The notes under the pieces: generated by a model
What the model saw: the letters and a program-made list of their open reading frames with translations, nothing else
Told to the model about the DNA's origin: nothing
Databases searched by the model: none
Position numbers and translations under genes: made by a program
Source of the DNA: an uncultured Lachnospiraceae bacterium
GTDB taxonomy: Bacteria; Bacillota; Clostridia; Lachnospirales; Lachnospiraceae
Direction: 5' to 3'
Assembly (NCBI GenBank): GCA_910587635.1
Contig: CAJUNB010000005.1
Coordinates: 180,832-244,831 of the forward strand
DNA: 64,000 bases
In this document: positions 17,278 to 26,823 of the stretch, piece after piece
How positions within the stretch are numbered: position 1 is the stretch's first letter
Layout: each line of letters opens with the position of its first letter

Positions 17278-17640
17278 ATGAAACCTTCAGTTTCTTCTGA
17301 AAAAAAATTACAACTCATACGCAGAATCCGGCAGGAACATCAGATGAACCAAAATACCATACGGGGACGGGAAGCTTTTTTATATGGTAAAAATAACCTT
17401 TATGAGTCGTTTTCGGATGCAGAATCGGGAGAGATGCCGGAATCGGAACTTCCCATCTCCACGTTCCGTTTGCGTATGGCGGCCGCCCTTCTTTTATTTG
17501 GCCTCTTTTATATGGTTTCTTCCAGAGATAAATCATTTTTTGGTATCGATACTCAGCAAGTTTACGAAGCAGTGGAAAAAGACTATTCCTCGATTTTATT
17601 TGATTTTATGGATGAGATACCGTATACTTTACATGAATGA
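17278..17640 (+). CDS. Hypothetical single-pass membrane protein
   Basis: A 120-residue protein with a basic N-terminus (SEKKLQLIRRIRQEHQMNQN), one hydrophobic segment at about residues 64-82 (FRLRMAAALLLFGLFYMVSS) and a C-terminal acidic helix-like part. ATG 17278 has ACAGGAG upstream. I do not recognise the family. It lies 53 bases before the TIGR03960 gene and may be its first operon partner. No enzymatic motif is visible. Confidence 0.65.
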   Translation: MKPSVSSEKKLQLIRRIRQEHQMNQNTIRGREAFLYGKNNLYESFSDAESGEMPESELPISTFRLRMAAALLLFGLFYMVSSRDKSFFGIDTQQVYEAVEKDYSSILFDFMDEIPYTLHE

Positions 17641-17693
17641 CAATCATAGAACTGTGAATTATGATTGATGAAAAAATGACCGAAGGATACACT

Positions 17694-19577
17694 ATGAATA
17701 AACTTGCTTTAACAGACGAAATACTGTTGCAGGTAGAAAAGCCTGCCCGATATATCGGAAATGAAATCAACAGTGTCAGAAAGGAAAAGAGAGAAGGACT
17801 GCTCCGGTTTGCCATGTGTTTTCCTGATGTGTATGAGATCGGGATGTCCCATCTGGGCATACAGATACTTTATGATATGTTGAATCATTATGAGGATGTC
17901 TGGTGCGAAAGAGTCTATTCTCCCTGGGTAGATTTGGACCGGATCATGCGGGAGAAGAAGATCCCGCTTTTTGCGCTGGAGTCTCAGGACCCTGTCAAAG
18001 AATTTGATTTTCTTGGCATTACCATACAATATGAGATGTGTTATACCAATATCTTACAGGTACTGGATCTTTCCGGTATCCCGCTCCTGGCGAAAGAGAG
18101 GACATGGGAGGATCCCATTGTCATAGGTGGTGGGCCCTGTGTGTACAATCCTGAGCCGATTGCGGATTTTTTTGATTTGTTCTATATCGGAGAAGGGGAG
18201 ACCCAGTATCGTAATCTTCTGGATATCTATAAAGAGAGCAGAGAACAGGGATGGAGCCGAAGGGAATTTTTGCTTGCAGCAGCTTCTCTTTCTGGAATCT
18301 ATGCACCTGCTTTTTATGAAGTCTCCTATCATGAGGACGGTACTATCGCCGGATTTCATCCGACAGAAGAAGGGATACCTGCTAGGATAGAAAAAGAGCT
18401 CGTCCTCGATATGACTAATACGAGTTATCCTGAGAAGCCTGTCGTTCCCTATATCAAAGTGACTCAGGACCGGGTGGTGCTGGAAATTCAGCGGGGTTGT
18501 ATCCGAGGCTGCCGTTTCTGCCAGGCAGGACAGCTGTATCGTCCTGTGCGGGAACGGGATGTGGAAATGCTGAAACGGTATGCCGTTACTATGTTACAAA
18601 GTACGGGGCACGAAGAAATTTCTTTAAGTTCTCTCAGTTCCAGTGACTATACCGGTCTGGAGGAGCTTGTCCGATATTTGCTGGAGGTGTGCAGGGAGAA
18701 AAAGATCAATATTTCTCTGCCGTCTCTGCGTATCGATGCCTTTTCCCTGGATGTGATGAGCAAAGTACAGGATGTGAAAAAGAGCAGTCTGACCTTTGCA
18801 CCGGAAGCCGGTAGTCAGAGGCTTCGGGACGTTATCAATAAAGGGTTGACTGAAGAAGTCATTTTGGAAGGGGCGACAAAGGCCTTTGCGGGTGGATGGA
18901 GCCGGGTGAAGCTGTACTTTATGCTGGGGCTTCCTACAGAGACGGAAGAAGACATCAGAGAGATTGCTGCTCTTTCCAATAAGATTGCAGCGGCGTACTA
19001 TGAGACTGTTCCGAAAGAAAAAAGAAATGGAAGGTGTCAGATCGTGGCAAGCACCTCCTTTTTTATTCCGAAGCCGTTTACACCGTTTCAATGGGCGGCA
19101 CAGTGTACAAAAGAGCAATTTCTGGAAAAGGCCTATTTGACGAGAACGGCCATTACACAGCAGTTGAATCAGAAGAGTATTAAATATAACTGGCATGAGG
19201 CCGACGCCAGTGTGCTGGAAGGGGTATTGGCAAGAGGAGACAGAAGAGTAGGACAGGTTATTTTAAAGGCCTATGAGAAAGGCTGCTTTTATGATGCCTG
19301 GAGTGAATATTATAAAAATGAAGTGTGGCTGGACTGTTTCCGGGAATGTGGCCTTACTGTGGATTTTTATACGACGAGACAGCGGTCTTTGGAAGAGATA
19401 TTTCCATGGGATTTTATTGACTGCGGTGTGACAAAGACGTTTTTACAGAGAGAATGGGAAAAGGCGCTGGAAGAGAATATTTCCCGAAATTGCAGAGAAA
19501 AATGTCAGGGGTGTGGCGCTGGTCGTTATGGCTGCGGTGTGTGCGTCCAGACGGGAGAGGGGGAGGAAGCTGTATGA
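17694..19577 (+). CDS. TIGR03960 family B12-binding-like radical SAM protein
   Basis: A 627-residue protein. The N-terminal part is the B12-binding-like fold seen in this family (FAMCFPDVYEIGMSHLGIQ, GITIQYEMCYTNIL, GGGPCVYNPEPIADFFD). The radical SAM motif GCIRGCRFCQAGQLYRP is near residue 270. The C-terminus ends in a cysteine-rich cluster CREKCQGCGAGRYGCGVC that may bind zinc or iron-sulfur. ATG 17694 with a nearby AAGGA is preferred to an upstream ATG at 17661. It overlaps the TIGR03936 gene by 4 bases; the two families almost always occur together, sometimes fused. Placement next to RNase E/G suggests an RNA-related role, but the reaction is unknown. Confidence 0.9.
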   Translation: MNKLALTDEILLQVEKPARYIGNEINSVRKEKREGLLRFAMCFPDVYEIGMSHLGIQILYDMLNHYEDVWCERVYSPWVDLDRIMREKKIPLFALESQDPVKEFDFLGITIQYEMCYTNILQVLDLSGIPLLAKERTWEDPIVIGGGPCVYNPEPIADFFDLFYIGEGETQYRNLLDIYKESREQGWSRREFLLAAASLSGIYAPAFYEVSYHEDGTIAGFHPTEEGIPARIEKELVLDMTNTSYPEKPVVPYIKVTQDRVVLEIQRGCIRGCRFCQAGQLYRPVRERDVEMLKRYAVTMLQSTGHEEISLSSLSSSDYTGLEELVRYLLEVCREKKINISLPSLRIDAFSLDVMSKVQDVKKSSLTFAPEAGSQRLRDVINKGLTEEVILEGATKAFAGGWSRVKLYFMLGLPTETEEDIREIAALSNKIAAAYYETVPKEKRNGRCQIVASTSFFIPKPFTPFQWAAQCTKEQFLEKAYLTRTAITQQLNQKSIKYNWHEADASVLEGVLARGDRRVGQVILKAYEKGCFYDAWSEYYKNEVWLDCFRECGLTVDFYTTRQRSLEEIFPWDFIDCGVTKTFLQREWEKALEENISRNCREKCQGCGAGRYGCGVCVQTGEGEEAV

Positions 19578-20275
19578 AAGTGAGGATTCAGTTTTCCAAG
19601 CATGGTCCTTTAAAATTTATTGGACATCTGGATATTATGCGCTATTTTCAAAAGGCCATGCGCCGGGCGGAAATTGACATTGCCTATACGGGAGGCTTCA
19701 GCCCTCATCAGATTATGTCCTTTGCCGCTCCCCTCGGTGTGGGTCTGGAAAGTGATGGAGAATATATGGATATCGAAGTCCTGTCCCATAACGGCAAAGA
19801 GGCGATGAAAGCTGCCCTGAATGCTGTGATGGCGGAGGGAATTGAGGTTTTGTCCGTGAGAATGCTGCCGGAAAAAGCCAAAAATGCCATGGCGAGTGTG
19901 GCCGCCGCAGGGTATTTTATTACATTTCGGGCAGGCTATGAGCCGGATTTTCTCAATGAAAAGGCATTGCAACAGTTTTATGAAAAAGAATCTATCCCCT
20001 TTGTTAAAAAGACAAAAAAGGGGGAGACAATGCTGAATTTGAAGCCAGGTATTTATGAGCTGCGAACAGAAGGAAAAGGGGTCTATATGTTGGTAGATGC
20101 CAGCAGCGGTGGAAATATTAAGCCGGGTATGGTGATAGACGCTTTTTACCGGGAAAACGGACAAAAGCTGCCGGAATTTGCACTGGAGATTACGAGAACG
20201 GATATGTACATGGATACCGGGACGGATAAAGAGAGACGTTTTATACCTCTGCGGGATGTGGGAGAGGATTTTTAA
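19574..20275 (+). CDS. TIGR03936 family radical SAM-associated protein (DUF2344)
   Basis: A 233-residue partner of the TIGR03960 protein. Signatures are VRIQFSKHGPLKFIGHLDIMRYFQKAMRRA at the start (in pieces), AYTGGFSPHQIMSFAAPLGVG, and ESDGEYMDIEV. ATG 19574 overlaps the TGA of the upstream gene (ATGA), indicating coupled translation. The ribonuclease E/G gene follows after 3 bases. The protein has no cluster motif and is thought to support its radical SAM neighbour. Confidence 0.9.
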   Translation: MKVRIQFSKHGPLKFIGHLDIMRYFQKAMRRAEIDIAYTGGFSPHQIMSFAAPLGVGLESDGEYMDIEVLSHNGKEAMKAALNAVMAEGIEVLSVRMLPEKAKNAMASVAAAGYFITFRAGYEPDFLNEKALQQFYEKESIPFVKKTKKGETMLNLKPGIYELRTEGKGVYMLVDASSGGNIKPGMVIDAFYRENGQKLPEFALEITRTDMYMDTGTDKERRFIPLRDVGEDF

Positions 20276-20278
20276 TCT

Positions 20279-21499
20279 ATGGAAGAGAGAAAACAGAAGG
20301 ATGGCAGGGTGCTGCTGCTTGAGCGGGAGGGAAAGATACTGACCCTCCTCTTTCATGGGAACAGACTTTACAGAGCCGATGCCTGTGATCCTAAAGGGGT
20401 TCTTTTAAACAATATTTATATTGGAAAAGTAAAAAATGTAGTGCACAACATTCAGGCAGCTTTTGTGGAATTCACACCGGGAATGCTCTGTTTTTTGCCG
20501 TTGAAGGAACTGGACAGGCCGCTCCTTACAAACAGGAAGTTTGACGGTCGCCTTGTGGCAGGAGATGAGATCGTACTGCAGATCCGTTCGGAGGCCCAGA
20601 AGACAAAGGAGGCCGGTGCCAGCTGCCATCTGTCTTTTCCCGGAAAATATATAGTATTGACAAGCGGGAAGCGGCATATCGGGTATTCTTCCAGACTGTC
20701 GGAAACTGATCGAAAGCGACTTCGGGAATTTGCGGAAGGGTGTTCGTCTTTTCTGGAGGCTGAAAAAGAATATGGCGTTATGTTTCGTACAAGCGCAGGA
20801 GAATTGGAAGATTTTTCTCTTTTGGAGAAGGAATTGCTTCGGTTGAAGGAAGAGGGGGATATCCTGCAGAAATATGCCATGCATAGAACCTGTTTCAGCC
20901 TTTTGAAAAAAGCGCCCGTGCTCTGGTTGAAAAATCTGCAGGATTATGATTCTCTTGCATATGAAAAGATTCTGACAGATCATCCGGGTATCTATCGGGA
21001 AGCCAAAGAATATCTGGAAAAGTATCAACCGGAAGAGGTGGATAAACTCGTTTTTTATGAAGATGCGCTGCTGCCATTATATAAATTATACAGTGTGGAA
21101 GCCAGGCTGTCGGAAGCGCTGGATCGAAAAGTATGGTTGAAATCAGGAGGGTATCTTGTCATAGACAGAACAGAAGCTCTGACCTGTATCGATGTAAATT
21201 CCGGGAAATATGTAGGAAAAAAGAGCGGCGATGAAAGTTATTTTCATATTAATCTGGAAGCTGCAGAGGAGATTGCGGTCCAGCTGCGGCTTCGGAATCT
21301 TTCCGGTATTATCATTATTGATTTTATCAATATGAAGGCAAAAGAAAAAAACAGACAGCTTATGAACAGCCTGAAAAAGTTTTTGGATAAAGATCCCGTC
21401 AGGACTTCTGTGGTGGACATGACGCCTCTGGGACTGGTGGAAGTAACACGAAAAAAAGAGAAAAAATCTCTCTGGGAACAGCTGCGTCGGGAGAAATGA
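20279..21499 (+). CDS. rng: Ribonuclease E/G family protein
   Basis: A 406-residue single-strand-specific endoribonuclease of the Rne/Rng type. An N-terminal S1-like region (LLNNIYIGKVKNVVHNIQAAFVEF in pieces) precedes the catalytic metal site: Asp in CIDVNSGKYVGK and Asp in GIIIIDFINMK. The length is short, as usual for RNase G-type proteins without the long degradosome scaffold. It is coupled to the radical SAM pair upstream. Ribosomal protein genes L21/L27, which often follow in clostridia, are absent; a Nudix gene follows instead. Confidence 0.9.
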   Translation: MEERKQKDGRVLLLEREGKILTLLFHGNRLYRADACDPKGVLLNNIYIGKVKNVVHNIQAAFVEFTPGMLCFLPLKELDRPLLTNRKFDGRLVAGDEIVLQIRSEAQKTKEAGASCHLSFPGKYIVLTSGKRHIGYSSRLSETDRKRLREFAEGCSSFLEAEKEYGVMFRTSAGELEDFSLLEKELLRLKEEGDILQKYAMHRTCFSLLKKAPVLWLKNLQDYDSLAYEKILTDHPGIYREAKEYLEKYQPEEVDKLVFYEDALLPLYKLYSVEARLSEALDRKVWLKSGGYLVIDRTEALTCIDVNSGKYVGKKSGDESYFHINLEAAEEIAVQLRLRNLSGIIIIDFINMKAKEKNRQLMNSLKKFLDKDPVRTSVVDMTPLGLVEVTRKKEKKSLWEQLRREK

Positions 21500-21536
21500 G
21501 ACGGCACGATAAGAATCAGTAAAAAGGAGACCATTT

Positions 21537-22091
21537 ATGAAATTTATCAAACTGGAAAAGGTAAAAGACGGAAAGTATCTGAAAAATTATGAGATCACGT
21601 ATTTAAATAAAGCGGGCAAAGAGAAAAAATATGAAATGGTAAGCCGAAAAGAACTGGCGGATATAACGGATATCGGAAAACGTGCCAGCGGTGTTTCCAT
21701 AGTGGCGTTCCACGAAGACAAGCTGCTGCTTTTACGTGAGTTTCGAATGAGCGTCAATAAAACGATTTTCAATCTATGTGCCGGTATGATAGAAGAAGGG
21801 GAGTCTATTGAAGAATGCATCAGCCGGGAACTCTATGAGGAAACCGGACTTTCGATCAGCAATATCCGGGCTATTCTGCCGCCCTCTTATTCGGCTGTGG
21901 GCATTTCCGATATGAAGACGTATATTGCGATTGTGGATGTGGAAGGAGATTTTTCCGATCATACTTCTGACAATGAAATGATTCAGGCCAGGTTTTATTC
22001 CCGGGAAGAGGTAGCAGCGCTTTTACAGACAGAGGAATTCAGTTCCCGTTCCCAGATTGTATCCTATTTTTTTATAACGATGAAGGAATAG
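21537..22091 (+). CDS. Nudix hydrolase (ADP-ribose pyrophosphatase-like)
   Basis: A 184-residue Nudix enzyme. The Nudix box GX5EX7REUXEEXGU is complete at about residues 83-105 (GMIEEGESIEECISRELYEE then TGL). The upstream region FHEDKLLLLREFRM and the late ISDMKTYIAIVDVEG resemble ADP-sugar pyrophosphatases. It likely hydrolyses a nucleoside diphosphate derivative. AAAAAGGAGA precedes ATG by 8 bases. Confidence 0.85.
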   Translation: MKFIKLEKVKDGKYLKNYEITYLNKAGKEKKYEMVSRKELADITDIGKRASGVSIVAFHEDKLLLLREFRMSVNKTIFNLCAGMIEEGESIEECISRELYEETGLSISNIRAILPPSYSAVGISDMKTYIAIVDVEGDFSDHTSDNEMIQARFYSREEVAALLQTEEFSSRSQIVSYFFITMKE

Positions 22092-22108
22092 CATAATCAG
22101 GGAGGATT

Positions 22109-22633
22109 ATGGAAAGAAACATAAGCGTTATAAAGGATGTAAATGGACATCAGATCGTTATTGTGAATGACATTCGATTTAAAGGAAAACGAAATATAGA
22201 TTGGAATGAAGTTGAGCAGTATCTAAAACAATATGTTGGTGAATTCATAGAGATTGCCGAGAGTAAAGAAATTGTCTATATTGGCAGTGATCTGCCTGAT
22301 GAATATTCCGGTTCAAATTATACTGCAAAATTAAAAGGAGCATTGGCAAAGGCAAAAGCAAATGCCGCGCAAGGAATTCCAGAGATGATAGAAATTGCGG
22401 GGAATAGACGGTTTCAGGAAAATCTGGAAAGAAAACATAATAAGAATGCGAAATACGGCTGGTATCGATATGATTCCAGATTTGCAATCCTGGTTTTTGA
22501 TGAAAATAATGATGTTTTGCGGTATAATGTATTTCATGCAGAGCTGGTCATAAGACATTCTGAAAATAAAAAATTGTATTTGTATGATATCATAAACATA
22601 AAAAAAGAAACGAGCACCCCGCTTGAGCCATAA
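22109..22633 (+). CDS. Accessory protein, possible MuF/PBECR-type nuclease domain
   Basis: A 174-residue protein whose DNA is clearly more AT-rich than its neighbours. The N-terminal part (QYVGEFIEIAESKEIVYIGSDLP) is followed by ARAKANAAQG-like helices (GALAKAKANAAQGIPEMIEI) and a C-terminal fold ending in FAILVFDENNDVLRYNVFHA and LYLYDIINIKKETSTPLEP. That ending resembles C-terminal domains found in phage MuF-type and conjugative-element polyvalent proteins of the barnase-EndoU-RelE-like class. This family link is from memory and tentative. It has GGGAGGA before ATG and is closed by a terminator. It interrupts an otherwise housekeeping run between nudix and miaB, as a small insertion would. 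Confidence 0.55.
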   Translation: MERNISVIKDVNGHQIVIVNDIRFKGKRNIDWNEVEQYLKQYVGEFIEIAESKEIVYIGSDLPDEYSGSNYTAKLKGALAKAKANAAQGIPEMIEIAGNRRFQENLERKHNKNAKYGWYRYDSRFAILVFDENNDVLRYNVFHAELVIRHSENKKLYLYDIINIKKETSTPLEP

Positions 22634-22663
22634 AGCTGTACGGTAAAAAACCCGTTTCTTTTT
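22602..22663. terminator. Bidirectional terminator overlapping the end of the accessory gene
   Basis: AAAAAGAAACG (22602-22612) is the exact inverse of CGTTTCTTTTT (22653-22663), a wide hairpin with A and T tracts on both sides. The last codons and stop of the accessory gene lie inside it. It could also be a remnant of insertion ends. Confidence 0.6.
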
Positions 22664-22701
22664 GTGTATTATATGCTGGAAAGGGAAAAAAGTCAAGAGA
22701 A

Positions 22702-24150
22702 ATGTATAATGAAATTGATCTGGATAAAATAGATATAGTCACGGAGCCGCCGACAGAAGAACCGGCCCGTCAATACTACTTTATGGCAAAATGCCGGGAA
22801 TGGGTACGGAATTTTCAGAAACAAAAGGGATGTCCGCCAAAGGCCTGTGTTGTCAATTTTGGCTGCCAGATGAATGCCAAGGACTCTGAAAAGCTGACAG
22901 GTATCTTAAAAGAAGCGGGATACCAATGGGGAGAGGAACAGGAAGCAGATTTTGTCATCTATAATACCTGCACAGTCAGAGACAATGTAAATCAGAGAAT
23001 CTATGGCAGGCTGGGTGTGCTGCATGGCTGTAAACGCAGAAACCCCCGTCTGAAAATCGCTTTGTGCGGCTGCATGATGCAGGAAAACGCCGTCATAGAA
23101 AAGATAAAAAAGAGCTATGGTTTTGTAGATTTGATTTTCGGTACCCATAATATTTTTAAATTTTCGGAGCTGTTATACACTTGTCTGATATCGGATCGAA
23201 TGATAATCGATATTTGGAAAGATACGGATAAAATCGTGGAAGATTTGCCAGTGGAGCGGAAGTATCCGTTCAAATCGGGGATCAATATTATGTTTGGCTG
23301 CAACAATTTTTGCAGCTATTGTATCGTGCCCTATGTACGGGGACGGGAACGGAGCCGGGAGTCGGAAGATATTCTCCGGGAAGCGAAACGGCTTGCCGCG
23401 GAAGGCGTTAAGGAAATCATGCTCCTGGGACAGAATGTAAATTCTTATGGGAAAAATCTGGAACATCCTATTTCTTTTGCGCAGCTTTTGCAGGAAGTGG
23501 AAAAAATAGAGGGAATAGAGAGGATTCGTTTTATGACGTCTCATCCGAAAGATCTGTCGGATGAACTTATACAAGTGATGAAACAATCGAAAAAAATATG
23601 TCGACATCTTCATCTGCCTCTCCAGTCCGGTTCTACGAAAATACTGAAGGCCATGAACCGACGCTATACGAAAGAGCAGTATCTGGCACTGGCGGATAAG
23701 ATACGCAGCGAAATACCGGATATTGCCATTACGACGGACATTATTGTGGGATTCCCTGGGGAAACATCGGAGGATCTGGAAGAGACTATCGATGTGGTAA
23801 AGAAGGTACAGTTTGACAACGCCTTTACATTTCTCTATTCCAAACGCACCGGGACACCGGCCGCCTCCATGGAGAACCAGGTGCCGGAGGAAGTGGTGAA
23901 GCCTGGATTTGACAGACTTTTACATGTGGTACAGGAGACGGCGAAGCATCGGGCTGGCCTTTTGGCAGGACAGTATGCCCGGGTGCTGGTGGAAGAGGTA
24001 AATGAACATGACAGCCATTTGATGACGGGCAGAATGTCCAACAATATGCTTGTCCATTTCCCTGGCGGAGAAGAACTGCTTGGGCAGTTTGTAACAGTTT
24101 ATTTGAAGGAATGCAGAGGATTTTATTACATAGGAGAAAGAATGGCGTAG
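22702..24150 (+). CDS. miaB: tRNA-2-methylthio-N6-dimethylallyladenosine synthase MiaB
   Basis: A 482-residue methylthiotransferase modifying A37 of tRNAs reading UNN codons. The N-terminal MTTase domain has NFGCQMNAKDSEKL and YNTCTVRDNVNQR (cluster cysteines), the radical SAM motif GCNNFCSYCIVPYVRGRERSR (in pieces) is near residue 200, and the C-terminus is a TRAM domain. An N-terminal extension of about 40 residues is common in clostridial MiaB. miaA, the prenylating partner enzyme, lies 4.6 kb downstream after mutS and mutL. The start has only a weak GAGA site. Confidence 0.95.
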   Translation: MYNEIDLDKIDIVTEPPTEEPARQYYFMAKCREWVRNFQKQKGCPPKACVVNFGCQMNAKDSEKLTGILKEAGYQWGEEQEADFVIYNTCTVRDNVNQRIYGRLGVLHGCKRRNPRLKIALCGCMMQENAVIEKIKKSYGFVDLIFGTHNIFKFSELLYTCLISDRMIIDIWKDTDKIVEDLPVERKYPFKSGINIMFGCNNFCSYCIVPYVRGRERSRESEDILREAKRLAAEGVKEIMLLGQNVNSYGKNLEHPISFAQLLQEVEKIEGIERIRFMTSHPKDLSDELIQVMKQSKKICRHLHLPLQSGSTKILKAMNRRYTKEQYLALADKIRSEIPDIAITTDIIVGFPGETSEDLEETIDVVKKVQFDNAFTFLYSKRTGTPAASMENQVPEEVVKPGFDRLLHVVQETAKHRAGLLAGQYARVLVEEVNEHDSHLMTGRMSNNMLVHFPGGEELLGQFVTVYLKECRGFYYIGERMA

Positions 24151-24172
24151 CAATACGCCCTGGGAGGTAAAC

Positions 24173-26818
24173 ATGGCAGAATTGACGCCAATGATGCAGC
24201 AATACATGGAGACAAAGAAGCAGTATCAGGACTGTATCTTATTTTACAGGCTGGGCGACTTCTATGAGATGTTCTATGAGGATGCGTTGACTGCATCGAA
24301 GGTGCTGGAAATTACCCTGACGGGAAAGAGCTGCGGACTGGAAGAAAAGGCGCCCATGTGCGGCGTCCCTTATCATGCTGTGGAAGGGTATCTGAATAAG
24401 CTCGTTTCTATGGGGTATAAAGTGGCGATCTGTGAACAGGTGGAGGACCCGAAGCAGGCAAGGGGTATCATGAAGCGGGAAGTGGTACGCATCGTCACGC
24501 CCGGTACAAATCTGAATGTGCAGGCATTGGATGACGGAAAAAATAATTATCTCATGAGTATTGCCTGGTTTTCGGGGAAAATCGGTATTTCCATTGCGGA
24601 TGTGACAACAGGGGACTATTTTCTGACAGAAGTGGAAGATGCCAAAAAACTGACGGATGAGATCAATAAATATATGCCTTCAGAAATCATATGTAACGAC
24701 GCTTTTCTTGTGAGCGGCGTAGGGATAGAGGATTTAAAAAGCAGACTGGGAATTACCGTATATGCATTGGAAAATGTATATTTCGATGAACTGAATTGTC
24801 GGAAATCCCTGCAGAGGCATTTCCGTGTCAATTCTCTGGACGGGCTTGGAATACAGGATTTTCCGAGCGGTATTATCGCCGCCGGCAGTATGCTTCAGTA
24901 TCTGTATGAGAATCAGAAAACTTCCCTGGAACATTTCACTCATATCTATCCTTATCTGATCAATAAATATATGCTGCTGGACAGTTCTACAAGACGGAAT
25001 CTGGAGCTTGTGGAGACACTTCGGGAAAAACAAAAAAAAGGGTCTCTTCTCTGGGTACTGGATAAGACAAAGACGGCCATGGGGGCAAGGATGCTCCGCT
25101 CTTTTCTGGAACAGCCTCTGATCGATAAAGGGGAAATCGAACAGCGGCTGGATGCGGTGGAAGAGTTGTGTAAAAACTTCATGCTCCGGGATGAAATCCG
25201 GGAATATTTAAGCCCGGTTTACGATCTGGAACGGCTTCTTGGTAAAGTGAGCTATCGGACGGCAAATCCCCGGGATTTTCTGGCGCTCCATACATCGCTG
25301 TCTATGCTGCCCCATATTAAAACGGTACTGGGGGACGCTTCGTCCAAAGCGCTTTTGGATATTACGCAGCAGATCGACAGCCTGCAGGATATCTGTGAAC
25401 TGATTGGCAGTTCGATCAAAGAGGAACCGCCTCTTTCCATTCGGGAGGGCGGTATGATCAAGGACGGATTTGACGAAGATATTGACAGGCTGCGTCATGC
25501 CAGAACCGACGGCAAGATGTGGCTGGCACAGTTGGAAGAAGCTGACAGAGAGCGCACCGGCATTAAAAATCTCCGTATTAAATACAATAAAGTATTCGGC
25601 TATTATTTCGAAGTGACAAATTCCTACAGAGATCTGGTGCCGGAAGACTATATGAGAAAGCAGACACTGGCCAATGCAGAACGGTATACGACGCCAAGGC
25701 TGAAAGAACTGGAAGATATGATACTCAATGCGGAGGACAAACTCTGCAGTCTGGAATACGATGTATTTTGCAATATTCGGGAGCGGATTGCGCAGCAGAT
25801 TATGCGGATTCAGCAGACTGCCAAGGCTGTGGCACGGCTGGATGTCTTTTCCTCTCTTTCTCTGACGGCAGAGCGCAGCCAGTATGTCAGGCCGAAGCTG
25901 AATGAAAAGGGGGTAATCGATATCCGGGACGGCAGGCATCCTGTTGTGGAACAGATGCTGGAGCAAGATATGTTTATTGCCAATGATACGTATTTGGACA
26001 ACAGCCGTCACTGTATTTCTGTCATAACCGGTCCGAATATGGCCGGGAAATCCACTTATATGCGGCAGAGTGCCCTGATCGTCCTGATGGCGCAGATAGG
26101 ATCCTTCGTTCCGGCGAAAAAGGCGGACATCGGTATCGTAGACCGCATCTTTACGAGAGTCGGAGCATCGGATGACCTGGCCAGCGGACAGAGTACCTTT
26201 ATGGTGGAAATGAACGAAGTGGCCAATATCCTGAGAAATGCCACCGGAAACAGCTTACTCATCCTGGATGAAATCGGCAGAGGAACTTCCACCTTTGACG
26301 GACTGGCGATTGCCTGGGCCGTGATCGAGCACATCAGTAACAGGAAACTGCTGGGAGCCAAGACACTGTTTGCCACTCACTATCATGAGCTGACAGAGCT
26401 GGAAGGCAAAATGAACAATGTAAACAATTACTGTATCGCAGTCAAAGAAAAGGGCGATGATATCGTATTTTTACGTAAAATCGTAAAGGGCGGAGCGGAT
26501 AAGAGCTATGGAATCCAGGTGGCCAGGCTGGCCGGAGTGCCAGATATGGTGATCGGCAGAGCCAAAGAGATCGTTGAACAGCTCAGTGACAATGATATTA
26601 CGGAAAAAGTACAGAGTATTGCGGTCAATGTGTCAGAGGGAAAGAAAAAAGTGCCGAAATATGACGAAGTGGATTTGACACAAATGTCACTTTTGGATAC
26701 GGTAAAGGATGAAGATGTGTTATTGGAATTAAAAGAGATTGACATCAGCAACCTGACACCGTTGGATGCACTGAACATTCTTTACAGGTTACAGAATAAA
26801 TTGAAGAACAGGTGGTAG
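24173..26818 (+). CDS. mutS: DNA mismatch repair protein MutS
   Basis: An 881-residue mismatch-binding ATPase. The N-terminus carries TPMMQQYMETKKQYQD and the mismatch-contacting GDFYEMFYEDA (Phe-x-Glu motif). Walker A is GPNMAGKSTYM near residue 620, Walker B is LLILDEIGRGTSTFDG, and FATHYHELTEL follows. Length fits MutS1. It is followed by mutL with about 5 bases gap and precedes miaA, the common Firmicutes mutSL-miaA order. AGGGAGGTAAAC lies before the ATG. Confidence 0.97.
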   Translation: MAELTPMMQQYMETKKQYQDCILFYRLGDFYEMFYEDALTASKVLEITLTGKSCGLEEKAPMCGVPYHAVEGYLNKLVSMGYKVAICEQVEDPKQARGIMKREVVRIVTPGTNLNVQALDDGKNNYLMSIAWFSGKIGISIADVTTGDYFLTEVEDAKKLTDEINKYMPSEIICNDAFLVSGVGIEDLKSRLGITVYALENVYFDELNCRKSLQRHFRVNSLDGLGIQDFPSGIIAAGSMLQYLYENQKTSLEHFTHIYPYLINKYMLLDSSTRRNLELVETLREKQKKGSLLWVLDKTKTAMGARMLRSFLEQPLIDKGEIEQRLDAVEELCKNFMLRDEIREYLSPVYDLERLLGKVSYRTANPRDFLALHTSLSMLPHIKTVLGDASSKALLDITQQIDSLQDICELIGSSIKEEPPLSIREGGMIKDGFDEDIDRLRHARTDGKMWLAQLEEADRERTGIKNLRIKYNKVFGYYFEVTNSYRDLVPEDYMRKQTLANAERYTTPRLKELEDMILNAEDKLCSLEYDVFCNIRERIAQQIMRIQQTAKAVARLDVFSSLSLTAERSQYVRPKLNEKGVIDIRDGRHPVVEQMLEQDMFIANDTYLDNSRHCISVITGPNMAGKSTYMRQSALIVLMAQIGSFVPAKKADIGIVDRIFTRVGASDDLASGQSTFMVEMNEVANILRNATGNSLLILDEIGRGTSTFDGLAIAWAVIEHISNRKLLGAKTLFATHYHELTELEGKMNNVNNYCIAVKEKGDDIVFLRKIVKGGADKSYGIQVARLAGVPDMVIGRAKEIVEQLSDNDITEKVQSIAVNVSEGKKKVPKYDEVDLTQMSLLDTVKDEDVLLELKEIDISNLTPLDALNILYRLQNKLKNRW

Positions 26819-26823
26819 AGCAG

